A stretch of DNA of 64,000 nucleotides from Isoetes taiwanensis (GCA_021234155.1 JAJEKV010000021.1:12089760-12153759); one strand, 5' to 3'; shown: positions 10,520 through 23,163, counted from the first letter of the stretch. Notes: generated by a model not told the origin, from the letters alone. Made by a program: numbers and translations.

Positions 10520-12096
10520 CACGTGTATAAAAAAATTTTTATTTTTTTAATTTTTTTTAAAATTGAAAAAATAATAATAATACATTTATTATGAATGAAG
10601 TTAATACATTTAATTTAAAGCCTATAAAATGAATTTAACCAATAAAAAATGTAAAATTTTAACGTCATTAAATGATGTCAATTTTAAATATATTAAAAAA
10701 TACAAAATAAATCAATAAATACATTAATCAATAAATTAAGCTAAATACATTAATCAATACATTAAGCATATTGAAAATTAAATGCACTGGTACAAAAGTG
10801 GCAAAGTTGTTTTGCACAAACAACGATTTGCTAGGGGTACATGCAAAACAATAAATTCAATGATTAGTAAAATATTAGTATAAATAAACAACCTAAAGGA
10901 AAAAAAAATATGGAAAATCAATGGGGAGGGTGGTTTCGACGCCCCTTCTTTGGATAACAAATTTTAACTAAATAAAGCATTTTATTTTGTTCGTATTGAA
11001 AAATTAAATCCCAACGGAAGAGGTTAACATTGTTATCAAGAACAACACATTTTGCTAGGGTGTACATGCAAAACAAAAAATTCAATGATTGAAAAAATAG
11101 TATAAAACAACTAATAAGGAAAAATTTTGGAAAGAAGAACAAAAGCCTTTTAACTGACGTCTTCTTAGATGGGAAAAAAATGCAAAAGAAAAATGGAAGA
11201 ATAGAAAGAAGAAAACAACTAAGAAGAAGAGGAGGAACCCTAAAATGGGAGGAAGAATAACAATTAGAAAAGATGAAGCTAAGAGGAGGATTAAGAGTAA
11301 GAATTTGAATAAGGGAGGAGGAAGAAGTAGTATAAGAGGAGGGAAGAATCGAAGAAGTTAAAGATGACAAAGCAAATGGAGGGAATATGTATAAAGAAGG
11401 GATGCAAGAATGGAAGAAGCTAAAGAATGAAGGTTGAAGGAAAACAAAACAACAAATACAAAAAGCCTAAATCTACCCAAAAACAAGTTTAGATTCAAAA
11501 GCGAGTTGGTTAATCCGTGCACATACCTTATGAAGCTTGTCTTACACTTAGAAATAGGACCCCAAAGTATCCGCTACCGGAAAATCGCCTCAAAAAACAT
11601 CCCTCCATTAAGCTTTGCTTTTTGTTTCGAAATAAGCCGGGCGGGGATTGCCCTCGTTTCGATTTAAATCATAGTCGCCGTTATGACGTGCCGACGTCGT
11701 TAACGGCGACAACGCCGATTGAACGGCGTTTGTAGAACGACAAGATGACGACCAAAAAAAAAAAATTATTATTTTTAAATAGTATAGAATGCATGTACAC
11801 TTGATACATGGGTTTATTTAACATGGATGGGGTTTATTTGACTTGCTACACGGATTAAAGTTATGAAATATACCATGAAAATGTTCAATGTTTTGTGGTA
11901 CATCCGAGCTATGAGGTATATCGGACTTTAATGCATAACTAGTAATACCTTACCCGCTCACGATAACCAATACCTTACCAATAGCTAATGTGTTCGGGCT
12001 TGTTACGACATATATATATATTTTTAATTTTGTCCCCGCTATGAGAACTAATACCCCCTACCAACATGCGCGGGTGTAGTTTATCTCAACATGCCC
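10520..12096. other. AT-rich CACTA interior with a purine-rich tract
   Basis: No gene is visible. About 11105-11460 is strongly purine-rich on the plus strand (GAAGAAG, GGAGGA and similar), which explains a long Ser/Leu/Phe-rich minus-strand frame there. Near 11670-11745 a short GC-rich patch again has CGTCG motifs. 11760-12096 is plain AT-rich DNA. Confidence 0.5.
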
Positions 12097-15000
12097 GTAT
12101 GTTGGCGATGACTGGGATGCTAGGCGACCAAAAAATCAGAATTTAGTCAGTACTATGCATTAATTGCAATTCTGAATGTCTTACTCTCTTGCCAAAAGCG
12201 GGCCTTGACTTCTGGCAGGCGGAGACGAGGTCAAACTCCATTAAGATGGTTCCCTTGCTTAGCGTTCTCGGCGCGTGTGATTGGCCACGTCCAAAGTGCA
12301 AAACCAAACTCGACACCGGCATAAACCCTGCTAGAACACAACACTTCCTCCAAAGGTTCGTTTTAACTCTATACTTATCGGTTGACAGCGGGACCTTCTT
12401 GGCAGATATCTTGGCCGTAGGGGGGTGTTGGCCTTGATACGGACCCTAAAACCACCCGACGACTTGCCCCCAAAGTCACTCCCAAAGGCAGCGTGGACGA
12501 ACCTTCCCCTCTGGGGCAAGTGATCTGTCTGCGCCAATGGACTCGAGCGTCGAAGTGCCCTAGGGACCAGTTTTGTGGCCGACCCCCCCCTTCTCGAGAA
12601 GCGCCAAACTATCTCATGTGCAACACACTCGTGATCAATTGGCTGGGAGGTGGGCTGCTTGAATCTTGCAATGTAGGCGTAAGTGTTTCTTTTCTTTGCA
12701 AAACCTTGGCGGTGTAACTTGGTCCCTAGGGTAATTTGGCATTCCGGATGATGTGAAAAGTCGGATCGGCATTTGAACCTCAAAATGTCGACGACAAAAC
12801 ACTTTGGTTTCTGCTGATTGTCGCTGCGGGGCGCTTGGCGGTTTGATATGTTCTCGGGACCGGATGTTGGATTTTTGGACCTTCTGGACCAGGTTCCTGG
12901 AACAAAAGATTCAGTAATTCGGATACGAGGCGAATCCAAGTGTGGTCTTCGCGTACACCCCGTGATTTGCCGGCTAAGAAACACCTGAAACTTTTAGGGC
13001 TCGCCCTCTGGGTTCGGACTCTCCCCTCTAATGAGGAGGCCTTGCAAGGTCCTGGCCTTGTTTGACTTGAGCAGTGTGCCCATTTCATGCCTTAACAATA
13101 ATTTGCCGGGGGTTGTTCTAGGTGCAAACTATTTGATCTAAACCTTATCCAAAATTTTTGAAAGTTAGCTGTATGTTGTGGATGACGCGGAAGCTAGTGA
13201 CAAAAATCCGAATTTAAGTCCGTACTATGCATTAATTACATTTCCCAGATGTCTTGCTCTGCCATGACCCTTGACTTCTAAGCGCCTGGCGGGAGAGTCT
13301 GAGTCCAAACTCCATTGGTCGGTTTCCCTTAACCCGCGTTCTCAGCTGTGATGACCCGTCCCAAGTGCAAAAGACCAAAACTTCGGCACCCAAAGCGCAA
13401 ACCTGCTAGAACACGGCAGCTCGCGGGTTTTCGTTTTGACTCCTATCCTTGTGTCGGTTGACTGGGACCTTGCACCGTGTCTTGATGTAGGGGGGTTGGC
13501 CTTGGCGCACGGACCCAAAACCCGCAGCCGACTTGCCCCCAAAATTCCTCTCCGGAAGGCCCACAGCGGTTGACGCTTCCCTCTCCGGAACCGTGACCGT
13601 CTGCCAATGGACTCGGAACATCGACATTGCCCTAGGGACCAAGTTTTGTGGCAGAAGCCCACCCTTCTCGAAGAGCGCCAAACTATCTCATGTACAGCAC
13701 TCTTAGTCAATTGGCCTGGGAGGTGGGCTGGCGAATCACACACATGTAGGCGTAAGTGTTTCTTTTCTTTGCAAAGCGGCCAGGTGTAGCTTGGTCCCTA
13801 GGGTAATTACGATATTCCGGGGCGATGTGGCAAAGTCGGATCGGCATTTGAGCCTCGCATGTCCGGTGACAAAACGCTTTGGTTTCTACAATGTTGCCCG
13901 CCGGGGCGCTTGTGATTTGATATATTCTCCGGACGGATGTGATGTTGGATTTTTTGGACCTTCTCGGACAGAGTTCTGGAACAAAGGATTCAGCGGTCGG
14001 ATCGGGAGGCAAAGATCAAAATTAGTGTGGTCTTTGGCGTACACCCGGGCGCTGCGGGAAAAGGCGCTGCCTGGGAAGCTTTGGGGCTTTCGCCTCACGG
14101 TTGACTCTCCCTCTAATAAGGAGGCCTTGCAAAGGTCGCCTTGTTTGACGGCAGGCAAGTGTGCCTTCATTTTGCCCAACGAAATTGCCCGGTTGTTCTA
14201 GTGCAAACTATTTGATCCTAAACCTTATCAAAAATTTTTGAAAGTTGGCTGTATGTTGAGTGACTTAGGAAGCTAGCTGACAAAAAATCGAAATTTAAGT
14301 CAGGTACTATGCAAAATTTAACGAATTTCTGAATGTCTTACTCTACACCAAAAAGCGGCCCTTGACTTCCTAGCGCTGCTTGGGAGAATCTGAGGTCAAA
14401 CTCCATTCCGTCAGTTCCTTGCTTAGCGTTCTCAACTGCATGTGATCAGCCATGTCCCAAGTGCAAAAGACCAAAACTTCGGCACCCAAAGCATAAGCCA
14501 CGCTGGGAGCGGCAGCTCATAGGGTTCACGTTGGAGAGCCTCTATCTTGCTCGATTTGACTAGGACCTTCTTGTAGAGTGTCTTGATGAGGGGGTGTTGG
14601 CGGCTTGTGAGCCACGGACCCTAAAACCACCGGAGCTGACTTGCCCCAAATTCCTCTCCCGAAGGCCACGCGGCTGACGGACGAACCTCCCTCAGGAGCA
14701 GTGATCTGTCTCGCCAATGGACTCGAAGCGTCGACATTACTGGAGACCAGTTTGTAGCGGCCACCCCTTCGAAGCGCCACGCTCTCTATGTTCTTGCCGT
14801 TCGTGATCAGTGGACTGGTGTGCGAATATCTTGCTTGATGTAGGGCGTAAAGTGTTTCTTTCTTTTACCAGCGGTATAACTTGGTCCCTAGGGTAATTTT
14901 GGCATTAGGACGATGTGGCGAAGTCGGATCGGCATTTGGAGCCTCGCATAATAGGCGACAAAACACTTTGGTTTCTACTATCTACACGGGGCGCTTAGCG

Positions 15001-18000
15001 TTTGATATGTTCTGTGGGACGGATGTTGGATTTTTGGACCTTCTACCGGACCAGGTTCACGGAGCGAAAGTTGGCGGTCGGGATCACGGGGCAGGGGTCA
15101 GGTGTGGTTTTGTACCCCGTGAGGCGGGAAGGGAAGGGAGCCTCGGGAAGCTTTGGGGCTCGCCTGGAAAAGGGTTGGGACTCTCCCTCTAATGAGGAGG
15201 CCTGCAAGGTCTGGCCTTGTTTGACTTGGGCAAGTGTGCTTTTTGCCCAACAACTAACTGCCGGGGCCCCATTCCTAGTGCAAAACTATTTGATCTAAAC
15301 CTTATCAAAATTTTGAAAAGTTGGCCTATATGTTGGCGATGACTTGGAAGCTAAGTGACAAAAATCAGAATTTAAGTCCGTGCTAGCCATTAATTCACAA
15401 TTCTGAATGTCTTATACCTGCTTGTACTTGACTCAGCATACAACATGGAGATGCGGTTCAAACTCCATTAGTCAGTTCCCCTTGCTTCGAATTTCTCAGC
15501 GCATGTCGGCGTGCGAGTGCAAAGACAAAACTCGGCACCCAAAACGCAAACCCTGCGAAGACCTGGCAGCTCATAGGGTTTCGTTTCAGGCTCTATCCTT
15601 ATCAGATTTGACTAGGACGCCGCCACGTGTCTTGATGTAGAGAGTGTTGACGCCGACACGGACCTAAAAAACCACCCGGAAGCGGCTTGCCCCAAATTCC
15701 TCTCCCGAGGCCCTGGCGACGGGACAGCTTCCCTCTCGGGAACCGTGTCGTCTCGCAATGGACTCAAAGCGTCGACATTACCCTAGGGATTTTGTGGCGA
15801 AGCCCACCCTTCGAAGGCGCCAAACTATATCATGTCTGTACAACACACTGTAGTCAATTGGCCTAGGAGGTGGGCTGTTGAATCTTCCCGCAATGTAGAG
15901 GCGTAAGTGTTTGTTTTAAAATGGCCGTATAACTTAGTCCCTAGGGTAATTTTGGCATTAGGACGATGTGGCGGTCGGATCGGCATTGGAACCTCCTCAA
16001 TGTCAGAGCGACAAAACACTTTGGTTTCTAGCGCTTGTCATGGGGCGCTTGTGAGTTTGATATGTTCTCCCGGATGTTGGATTTTTGGATTTTTTGGACG
16101 GGTTCACAGGAACAAGGGATTCAACGGTTGGGATCGGAAGGCGAGAGATCGGGAGTTGATTCTTTGGCATTAAGCGAAAGCGATGCGAGAAGAGCTGCCG
16201 AGGAAGTTTTGGGAGAAGCTCGCCTCACGGGGTTCGGACTCTCCCCTCTAATGGGAGGCCTTGCAGGTCAGCCGCGCTAACGACGAGCAATTAATACCGG
16301 CTTCGAAACGCCATAACAATGCCGGTGTTCTAGTCTGCGCTGTTTTGATCTAAGCCTTAGCATCAAATTTGAAAGTTGGCCTTATGTTGGCGATGACTTG
16401 GGAAACTAGGCGACAAAAAATCAGAATTAAAGTCCGTTACTATGCATTATGCAAATTCTGAATGTCTTCCTCGCGCGGCGGCCCTTGACTTTCGCACTTC
16501 GGCGGGAGAATGCAGGTCCAAACTCCATTCCGTCAGTTCAGCGTTCTCCAAGCGCATGTGATGACCCACGTCCCAAGTGCAAAAGACCAAAGCTTCGGCA
16601 CCGTAAACCACAACAGAACACGTAGCGCTCGCCTGGGGTTTCGTTTGGAGGCTATCACCCATGGGGTTGACTGAGACCTTGCGTGTCTTGATGTGGGGGG
16701 TGTTGGCGGGCAGGCCTAAAGCCGAGGAAGCGGCTGCCCAAAATTCCTCTCCGAGGCCACAGCGGCGGGCGAACCTTCCCTCTCCGGAACCGTGATACAT
16801 CTCATAATGGGGAGTCAAAAGCGTCGACATTTCGGATTAAGTTGCGTGAAGCCGCCCTTCGAAGAAGCGAGCTATGTCATGTGCAACACGCTCGTAGTCA
16901 ATTGGCTTAGGGGCATTTGGCAGATCACCAATGTAGAGGCGTGGTGTTTTGTTTTATTTTTGGCCAGTATAACTTAGTCCCTAAATTAGTAGCATTCAGA
17001 CTGATGTGGCCGAGGCATTGTCGCGGATGAAGCATTCTGAACCTCCACTTAATGTCAGAAACGACAAAACACTGGTTTTCTGTTATTCGCCAGCGGGGCG
17101 CTTGGCGGTTTGATATGTTCTCGGACGGATGTTGGATTTTTGGACCTTTCGGACCCGGGTTCACGGAACAAAAGGATTCAACAGTGTCGAATCACGGGAA
17201 CGAGATCCGGGAGTGTGGTCTTTTAAGCGTCGCCCCCGTGAGCGATGCGGGAAAGGCGCCTCGGGAAGCTTTTGGGGCTCGCCTCACGGGGTTGGACTCT
17301 CCTCACAGGGAGGCCTTGCAAAGGTCACGGCCTTGTTTGACTTGGGCAAGTGTGCGGCTCGGCTGCCCAGCTCTAGCAGGCTTTGGACCGTTCTAATGCA
17401 ATATTTGATCTAAACCTTATCAAAATTTTGAAAAGTTGGCCGTATGTTGGCGATGACTTTGGAAGCCAAACGACAAAATCAGAATTTAAATTACAGCCAA
17501 CATGCATTAATTCACAATTCACGAATGTACTCTGCCAAAAGTGGGCCTTGACTTCGCGCCACAGCGGGAGGATGCAGGTCCAAACTCCATTCGATCCCGG
17601 TTCACATCCGCCCAGCGTTTACTCCAGCGCATGTGATGCGTATTGTCCCAGTGCAAAGACCAAACTTCGGCACCCAAAACGCAAACCTTGCTGGGCAGCA
17701 ACTCATAGGGTTTACGTTTGGGCCTCTATCTTGTCGATTCGACTAGGACCTTTGCAAAATGTCTTGGCGTAGAGGGGGTGTGTTGGCAGCGAGCACGGAC
17801 CCTAAAAAACCACCGGAAGCAGCTTTCCCCAAAGTCCTCTCCCCGAAAGGCCCCGGGCGAGCCGGGCAACTTTCCCCTCCGAACCGTGATTAGGCGGCTC
17901 GCCAATGGACCCTAACGTCGACACCCTAGGGGACTAAAGTTTTGTGGCCAGAAGGCCACCCTTCGAGAAGCCAAACTATCTTATGTCCAACACACTCGTA

Positions 18001-18145
18001 GTCAAATTGGGCCTGGGAGGTGGGCGTTGAATCTTTGCAATGTAGGGGCGTAAGTGTGTGTGTCGTTTTTGCAAAACCCGTGTGGTAACTTAGTCCAGGG
18101 TAATTTGGCATTCCAAGCGATAGCGGCATTCGGTATTAATTTTTT
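12097..18145. repeat. tandem array of a ~1.07 kb non-coding unit, about 5.6 copies
   Basis: The landmark GTATGTTGGCGATGAC (or close variants) starts at about 12097, 13171, 14251, 15327, 16381 and 17442, giving periods of about 1074, 1080, 1076, 1054 and 1061 bp. A last partial copy ends near 18145. Other landmarks recur at the same spacing, such as GGATGTTGGATTTTTGGAC, TAGTCCCTAGGGTAATTTTG and CCTTGACTTC. The copies differ by many small indels and substitutions, and no reading frame is conserved between them, so the unit is non-coding. It lies entirely inside the CACTA-like element. Copy 1 lacks the usual lead-in (TTATCAAAATTTTGAAAG), and copy 6 is cut at about two thirds. Confidence 0.9.
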
Positions 18146-18179
18146 TTTTTTCGCGCGTTTTTTTTCCCAAAAAAAAAAA

Positions 18180-18690
18180 AAAAACCAAGCGTCGTTAGCA
18201 ACGTTGCCCGTGGCGCTCTCTTGAATCGCGTGGCGTGGGCGATGCAGCCCCGCGGCTAAAAGCTAACCCGCGTCGAATGTTAGGCGTCGTTTTCTGGCGT
18301 CATATCATCTTGAACACTTTGGCGTGCCGGCTGGCATGTCCAACCAAACCCACAATGGCCAGGTCCGCGTCGAATTTAGTGTCGTCGTTCAACGGCGTCG
18401 TGTAAGCGTGGCGGGAACGGTGGCGGCGTACCCGGCTGGCGGCATGTACGTATTGCAACGGCCGGATGTGCCCGTCCGGCTCACGTGAGGCGTCGTTCAA
18501 CGGCGTTCGGTGGCGTGTTTTAACTGCCGCCGAGCACCGCAGCGGCGGCGACCATGCCATGTCCCGAGCACGTCATTACGAAGCGTCGTTGAGCGGCGTC
18601 GAAAGCAACGTTATGGAAATCGTTCAACAGCGATGTCGTCGATGTTCGGCAACGACGTGGATTCTTGACGTCGCTGACGTGGTTGAACTA
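18180..18690 (+). repeat. right subterminal GGCGTC-rich block
   Basis: It has the same composition and short motifs as the left block (GGCGTCGTT, GCGTCGTTGAGCG, ACCGCAGCGGC). It begins after a T-rich/A-rich stretch at about 18138-18185 that closes the tandem array. Its similarity to the left block is the main support for pairing the two ends. Confidence 0.6.
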
Positions 18691-18700
18691 TCGCTTAGTG
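18671..18700 (-). repeat. right terminus of the CACTA-like element
   Basis: Read on the minus strand it starts CACTAAGCGATAG and is followed on the plus strand by CAA. Only CACTA itself is shared exactly with the left end. The rest is diverged or degraded. Confidence 0.5.
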
Positions 18701-20488
18701 CAAGTGGAAATCAGTTGCTGGGCGATATGAGCTCGACAGGAGTTCGGGATAATTCCTGAGGCAATCCGATATTCCACCACCACCTGGGGTGTAGAGTGTG
18801 AAATCACACACAACTCCGGTCTTTAAGCCTACCGGCAAAGGCACCTTATAGGATGAAAACCTCAGGCCCAGTAGAGCACCAGTGGTTACAGAGGCGCCCA
18901 GGCAGTTCATAAAGCTCGCTTATGTCTACTTTAAGAGCCACATCACTTTTTTCGTCAAGAGAAAAAGGCGAGTCTAAGGATGCATTGATTGCTCGTCGAC
19001 AATAAGCAAATGATAAAGAATAAATATGCTTTGCCAAGGAGGCGGATGACTTGATGAATCGACTCGGGGAGCAAAAGTCTTCAAGATTGACTTAAGGTCG
19101 GGCTACCATCAAATAAGGATCAGGAAGAAGATATCCATAAACAGCCTTGAGCGGTATGGGCATTATAATTCACGGTAATGCCTTTTGAATCATCAACGCC
19201 CGGGCAATCTTCATCGCTGATGAATGATGATATCTTCAAAAGATTTCTTAGACAATTTGTTATCGTATTTTTTAGATGACATCTGGTCTACAACAAGTCG
19301 ATGAAACCATTGTCAACACTTGAGAAAGGTTTTGGAAAGCTAAGGCGACATGAATTGTATGGCAAACTTTTCTAAGTGCCACTTTGCAATAGGTTGAGTG
19401 GAATATACGGGTCATGTGGTGTGCGTCGAAGGATCTCCACCCGATCCAACAAAGATAAAACCATAAGTGGATTGGCAGGCACCAAGGAATGTGGGCGTAG
19501 TAAGCTTCCTCGGCTTGGCGGGGATATTGTCGGAGTTCATAAGGGACTTTGCTAAGTGGGCATCCCTCGTGCTGGGACCTCGCCAAAGATAAGAGGGTGA
19601 AGGATTGGACAAAGCATTGGCGAGGAATGTCAAGCCTCCTTGAGAAACTCAAAGAGGCACTAACCACATAGCAGGTCCCTCATCTGCAGTCCAAACAAGG
19701 ATAAGCTGGTGGCGATGGATGCTAGCAAAGCTAACAGGGCGGATCCTCATGCAAGAAAGGAAGGGTAGTACATCGACTCCAAGAAGATGAGCGACATGGA
19801 GCAAGCAGCTACCCAGGCCTCTCCCATCCAAGAGCTTTTGGCCATGTGAGGGGCCTTGAGAATCTGGAGATACTATGTGAAAAAGTTCAATTGAATCACG
19901 GATCACCCAAAGTCTCAATTATATCTTCCTTTAACCACTCCTCATCTAAGACAAAAAGAGGTGGATGGAATTTCTCGAAGAGCGACTTGAGAAATAATCT
20001 ATAAACTTTGGTAAAGTTGAATGTGATTGCGGATGCACTCTCCGAGGAGACCATTTGAGACAAAGAACATATTGTAATGCCATATCGACCCCTCTCAAAT
20101 TGAGTATGGCAAAGCATTCGAAGAAGCGTTGCCATCGGATGGCGACTTTTAAGGGAAGTGTGGGCTAGCCTCTCTAAAAGGAGGCAAGAAGCGGGATAAG
20201 GAAAGGAGACCTTCAAGCATTATAAGAAGGAAGGTAGCCTCGATACCATAAACAAGTTGTGTGCGGGATCGCCGGGGGTAAGGAAGCTAATGCTTCCGAT
20301 ACACACAGCGGTCCTATAAACTAGCATGTGGGAGTTCATGAAAGCGATTTCAAGATAATAAAGCTACTTCACCAAGCCGAAACAGATAAACCAATACATT
20401 CCAGGAGTGTCAGCTATGCCCAGCAGACCAAAGCGCAACTCCGAATTCAGGAGCCTTAGAAGCCATTAGCCGTGTCGAATGCGAAATG
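18701..20488 (+). pseudogene. gypsy pol (RT, RNase H, integrase zinc domain), copy A
   Basis: Codons in shifting frames give an RT lead-in (GVECEIT), KNKYALPR, then the region matching the better copy at 45056-46443: RT palm, the [17 protein letters not shown]-type RT/RNase H connection, RNase H and the start of integrase (about 20280-20470). It is broken by dozens of one- to three-base indels relative to copy B and has stops in every frame. It reaches further upstream than copy B, whose match begins only at the sequence equivalent to 19124. Confidence 0.8.
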
Positions 20489-20955
20489 GGAGACAAGTGT
20501 GCGGGTGAAAAATACGGAGGTGTCATTAGTCCCGTCTTCTATGGGAATCCTATATGGCGGAAGCATACATAAGTTAGCACCTAGCACAATATATAAAATA
20601 ATATACCACCTCAAGGTGACTCATCCATCAATAGTACACCACCTCATAATAGTAGGAAACTTATAACAAATGCATCAAAAATGAAGGTCCATCCCGGGCT
20701 CGAGACTCAATGGTATCAAGTACGTGATGAGGACCTCAGAATATCAACAGAACGAGAATAATTGGCAATAGTGTTAGGCATAGAACAATGGCTAGGGTAG
20801 TCTATTCCATGGGGTCCCTCCGTGCACACTTTGCGAGATAGGTTGAATCGTCCTATGGGTGTGGTTGCGACCAGGAATGCAATCTCATGGAGTCACCCCT
20901 ATAAAGATTACTCGGGGTTACATCTCCCCGTCGTGAGCGAAGGAAAAGGAGAATC
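20489..20955 (-). repeat. repeat R, left inverted arm, copy A
   Basis: It directly follows the truncated integrase. It is the reverse complement of about 29935-30425 and the same as 46444-46935. Its landmark is the run (A)CAAGTGT...GGTGAAAAATACGGAGGTGTCATT at the outer end and a GGAGATGTAAC/GTTACATCTCC block near the inner end. Confidence 0.7.
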
Positions 20956-21009
20956 CCTTCAAACTATTCATACAAAAGGTGAGATGAAACACAAAGTATC
21001 TAAAAACAA

Positions 21010-22373
21010 CGTCTCTTGACTAGCTTCTGTTATCTAGAAGAACATCATGAATCAAGTCTAGTTAGAGTGTTTAGGTAGCTTCTCCTTCTCAATCCTTTCA
21101 AAATTGATTTGGGGTAGAATTGGGGGTGGAGGCCCAACTTGCCCCCCTCGGTTAACAAACCTCCCTTGGCCAGTCGAGGTTGGGCCAAGTGGCTCCTCCC
21201 TACTTGGCCTATATATGCTATTGTAACATTAATTGGTCGATTAGGTTAATTGGCAATTAACTTGTGACAATTTGGTATGGCTAACATAGGCACTTTAAGT
21301 TATTTAATGACCATAATGGTAAATGTCGCTGCGTGGGTCATTATATTTTCGTTATAGCATATAAATACATGGGCGTCACACACTCTTTCGAGACATTTCT
21401 TGTATACAGGATATTTCTCTGAAAGTTTACCAATGAAAGTGGTGTATTGGCATACCTTGTTGGTTTCTTGTGCTGAGATTTTCCACTAAATTACAAATTT
21501 TTTATGATTGCTATTTGCTAATGAATTGGGTGTGAATTTTTGCCTATTGTGTGTTTCTTCCCACTTATATTTCCTATATCTGATGGAGTGGTGGCTAAAA
21601 ATGGACCCCGTTTTTTTTTGTGAAGAAGAAAAGAAGAAGCTGTGTCATCCAATATATTAAAAGAATGGTAATGTTACAAAGCAAGTGAGGAGGAAGGGCT
21701 TTAAAGGCAGGCGATACCTCGGCTCCACAACAAACTCTGACTTTGCCAACTCTGGCCCGGACAAGGCGGGCCATACCATCTACGACACCAAAGTCCATGA
21801 GTGTGACTTCGCTATAATCCGGGGAACACCCGAAGCTTTGAAATGGCGGCGCCTAAATGGACACCTGTAGAAATTACAAACTACATATTTAATGGTTCAA
21901 AGTTTGAGATGTTTTACAGATGTTGAGGCTTTGCTGGTATAAATCTGGGTTGACTTCTTTCCTGCGCCCCCAAAATAACTTCTACTCCATGTCACATGCC
22001 ATCTTCTTTAGTTGCATCTTATGTTGTGTATCATTATGTCTTCTTTGTCTTTTGCCTCTACACTATTTAACTCAGACGACTCGCCGTACTGCTTGCCCTG
22101 ACTATTTCTACACCACCCTCTCCTTCTAATTCATCTTCCTCTTAATCCATGTCACCTCACCCTCTTGTGAGAACGAACATTCCTCGATCTTGATTACATT
22201 GCTCACAAATAAGAACTATTCGAAGAAGGAAAAGTCTTCTTTCATGAAGAAAGATTACTGCTCATAAGAACATCTGACTCCTCAAGCTGCTGATTCACTT
22301 TCATTGCTCTAGTTTCTACTACTATTATTCACAGGTGGATGTCTGCCAACATTCCAACATTAGACACTAGAAG
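21010..22373. other. non-coding stretch of copy A, possible LTR and LINE tail
   Basis: About 21110-21496 corresponds to the candidate gypsy LTR described at 47090-47482. About 21604-21850 has a T-run followed by sequence resembling the 3' end of a minus-strand LINE. The rest shows no gene. Confidence 0.35.
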
Positions 22374-23163
22374 GTAAGATTAAATTAAGGAAAATTAAAG
22401 CTGCCCTTATATCTTGATGTGGTATCAAGTTATTTTGTGTTTGCAAAAGGCTATCAAGATGTATTCTTTTTGTAACAGACTTCGCATGAGGGAAGAACAT
22501 CGCCTCAAGTGATTCCCAAATCGATTGTGTTCTTCGACAAAACATACTCTTGAATCCATTATCTAAAGAGGACTAAGCGAAAAGAAGTTTTGAAAGGAAG
22601 AATTAAATTGGAAGAAGAGCTTGACCTCTAATTCCCGTGATTCACGGCATCACATGTTTCATTTTGAAACAAAATAGAAATTCTGACATTAACCAAAGTT
22701 CTTGGGGCGGATCTGGCGGTGAAAGCCAGTGAGAATAATAAAGAGAATGTGGTGAAAAAAAAGTGAAAATCGAGAGAAAGAATCGTGAACGATCACGGCG
22801 TTAAAGCTCTCTTACATGCAAAGAAGAAGAGAGAATAAGAATAGGCGAGCAGTCATCAATAGGAGCGACCGACTTCTTAAAACTTTGCGGTGCAGGCCGG
22901 AGCCTCGGAAGATATCTTCTTAAGCTTTTCTTGGCCCGCTATAATACTTGTCGAAGTTCGATTAAAACTTAAGTGGGGTTAGTGAATGGATGGAAATTGT
23001 TTTCGAAAGTTGAATCCACGATGATCTTTGATTTTGGGATTGATACTTTTGGAGTAAATTATCGAGGGAGCATTTTAACAAATTCAAAAATACAAGGAGC
23101 ACATTATAATAATTTCAAAATAAAAAAGAAAGAACATTTTTAGAATTTTCCCTTAAATTAATT
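22374..23163. mobile_element. MITE-like element, copy A
   Basis: The left end (TTAAATTAAGGAAAATT) and right end (AGAATTTTCCCTTAAATTAA) are inverted, about 790 bp apart. It matches the cleaner element at 48391-49182, with small indels. Confidence 0.6.

Larger units (their letters stand above)
10171..18700. mobile_element. CACTA-like DNA transposon (En/Spm type), non-autonomous
   Basis: The left end begins CACTACAAAAAG at 10171, the classical CACTA terminus, and the right end finishes CTTAGTG at 18700, so both tips have CACTA in inverted orientation. The 3-bp sequence CAA flanks both sides (10168-10170 and 18701-18703), the target-duplication length known for the CACTA superfamily. GC-rich subterminal blocks full of GGCGTC/GACGCC lie just inside both ends. 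No transposase is recognised. The interior is AT-rich sequence and a ~1.07 kb tandem array. Beyond the first 5 bp the two ends agree poorly, which limits certainty about the right boundary. Confidence 0.7.
9700..20488 (+). mobile_element. second Ty3/gypsy element, interrupted by a CACTA insertion
   Basis: Gypsy protease-like codons run from about 9705 to 10170, and gypsy RT, RNase H and integrase follow from 18701 to about 20488, with an 8.5 kb foreign segment in between. Removing 10171-18700 and one copy of the flanking CAA brings the two gypsy parts together in the expected protease-then-RT order. The RT to integrase part matches 45056-46443 closely, so both belong to one family. Confidence 0.8.

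Noticed and set aside
12331-12984. 217-codon minus-strand reading frame as a gene
   Set aside because: It lies in the tandem array and is not preserved in the other copies, so it is chance.
12097-18145. Ribosomal DNA spacer or CRISPR-like array
   Set aside because: There is no rRNA sequence, the units are about 1 kb and contiguous, and the context is a plant transposon.
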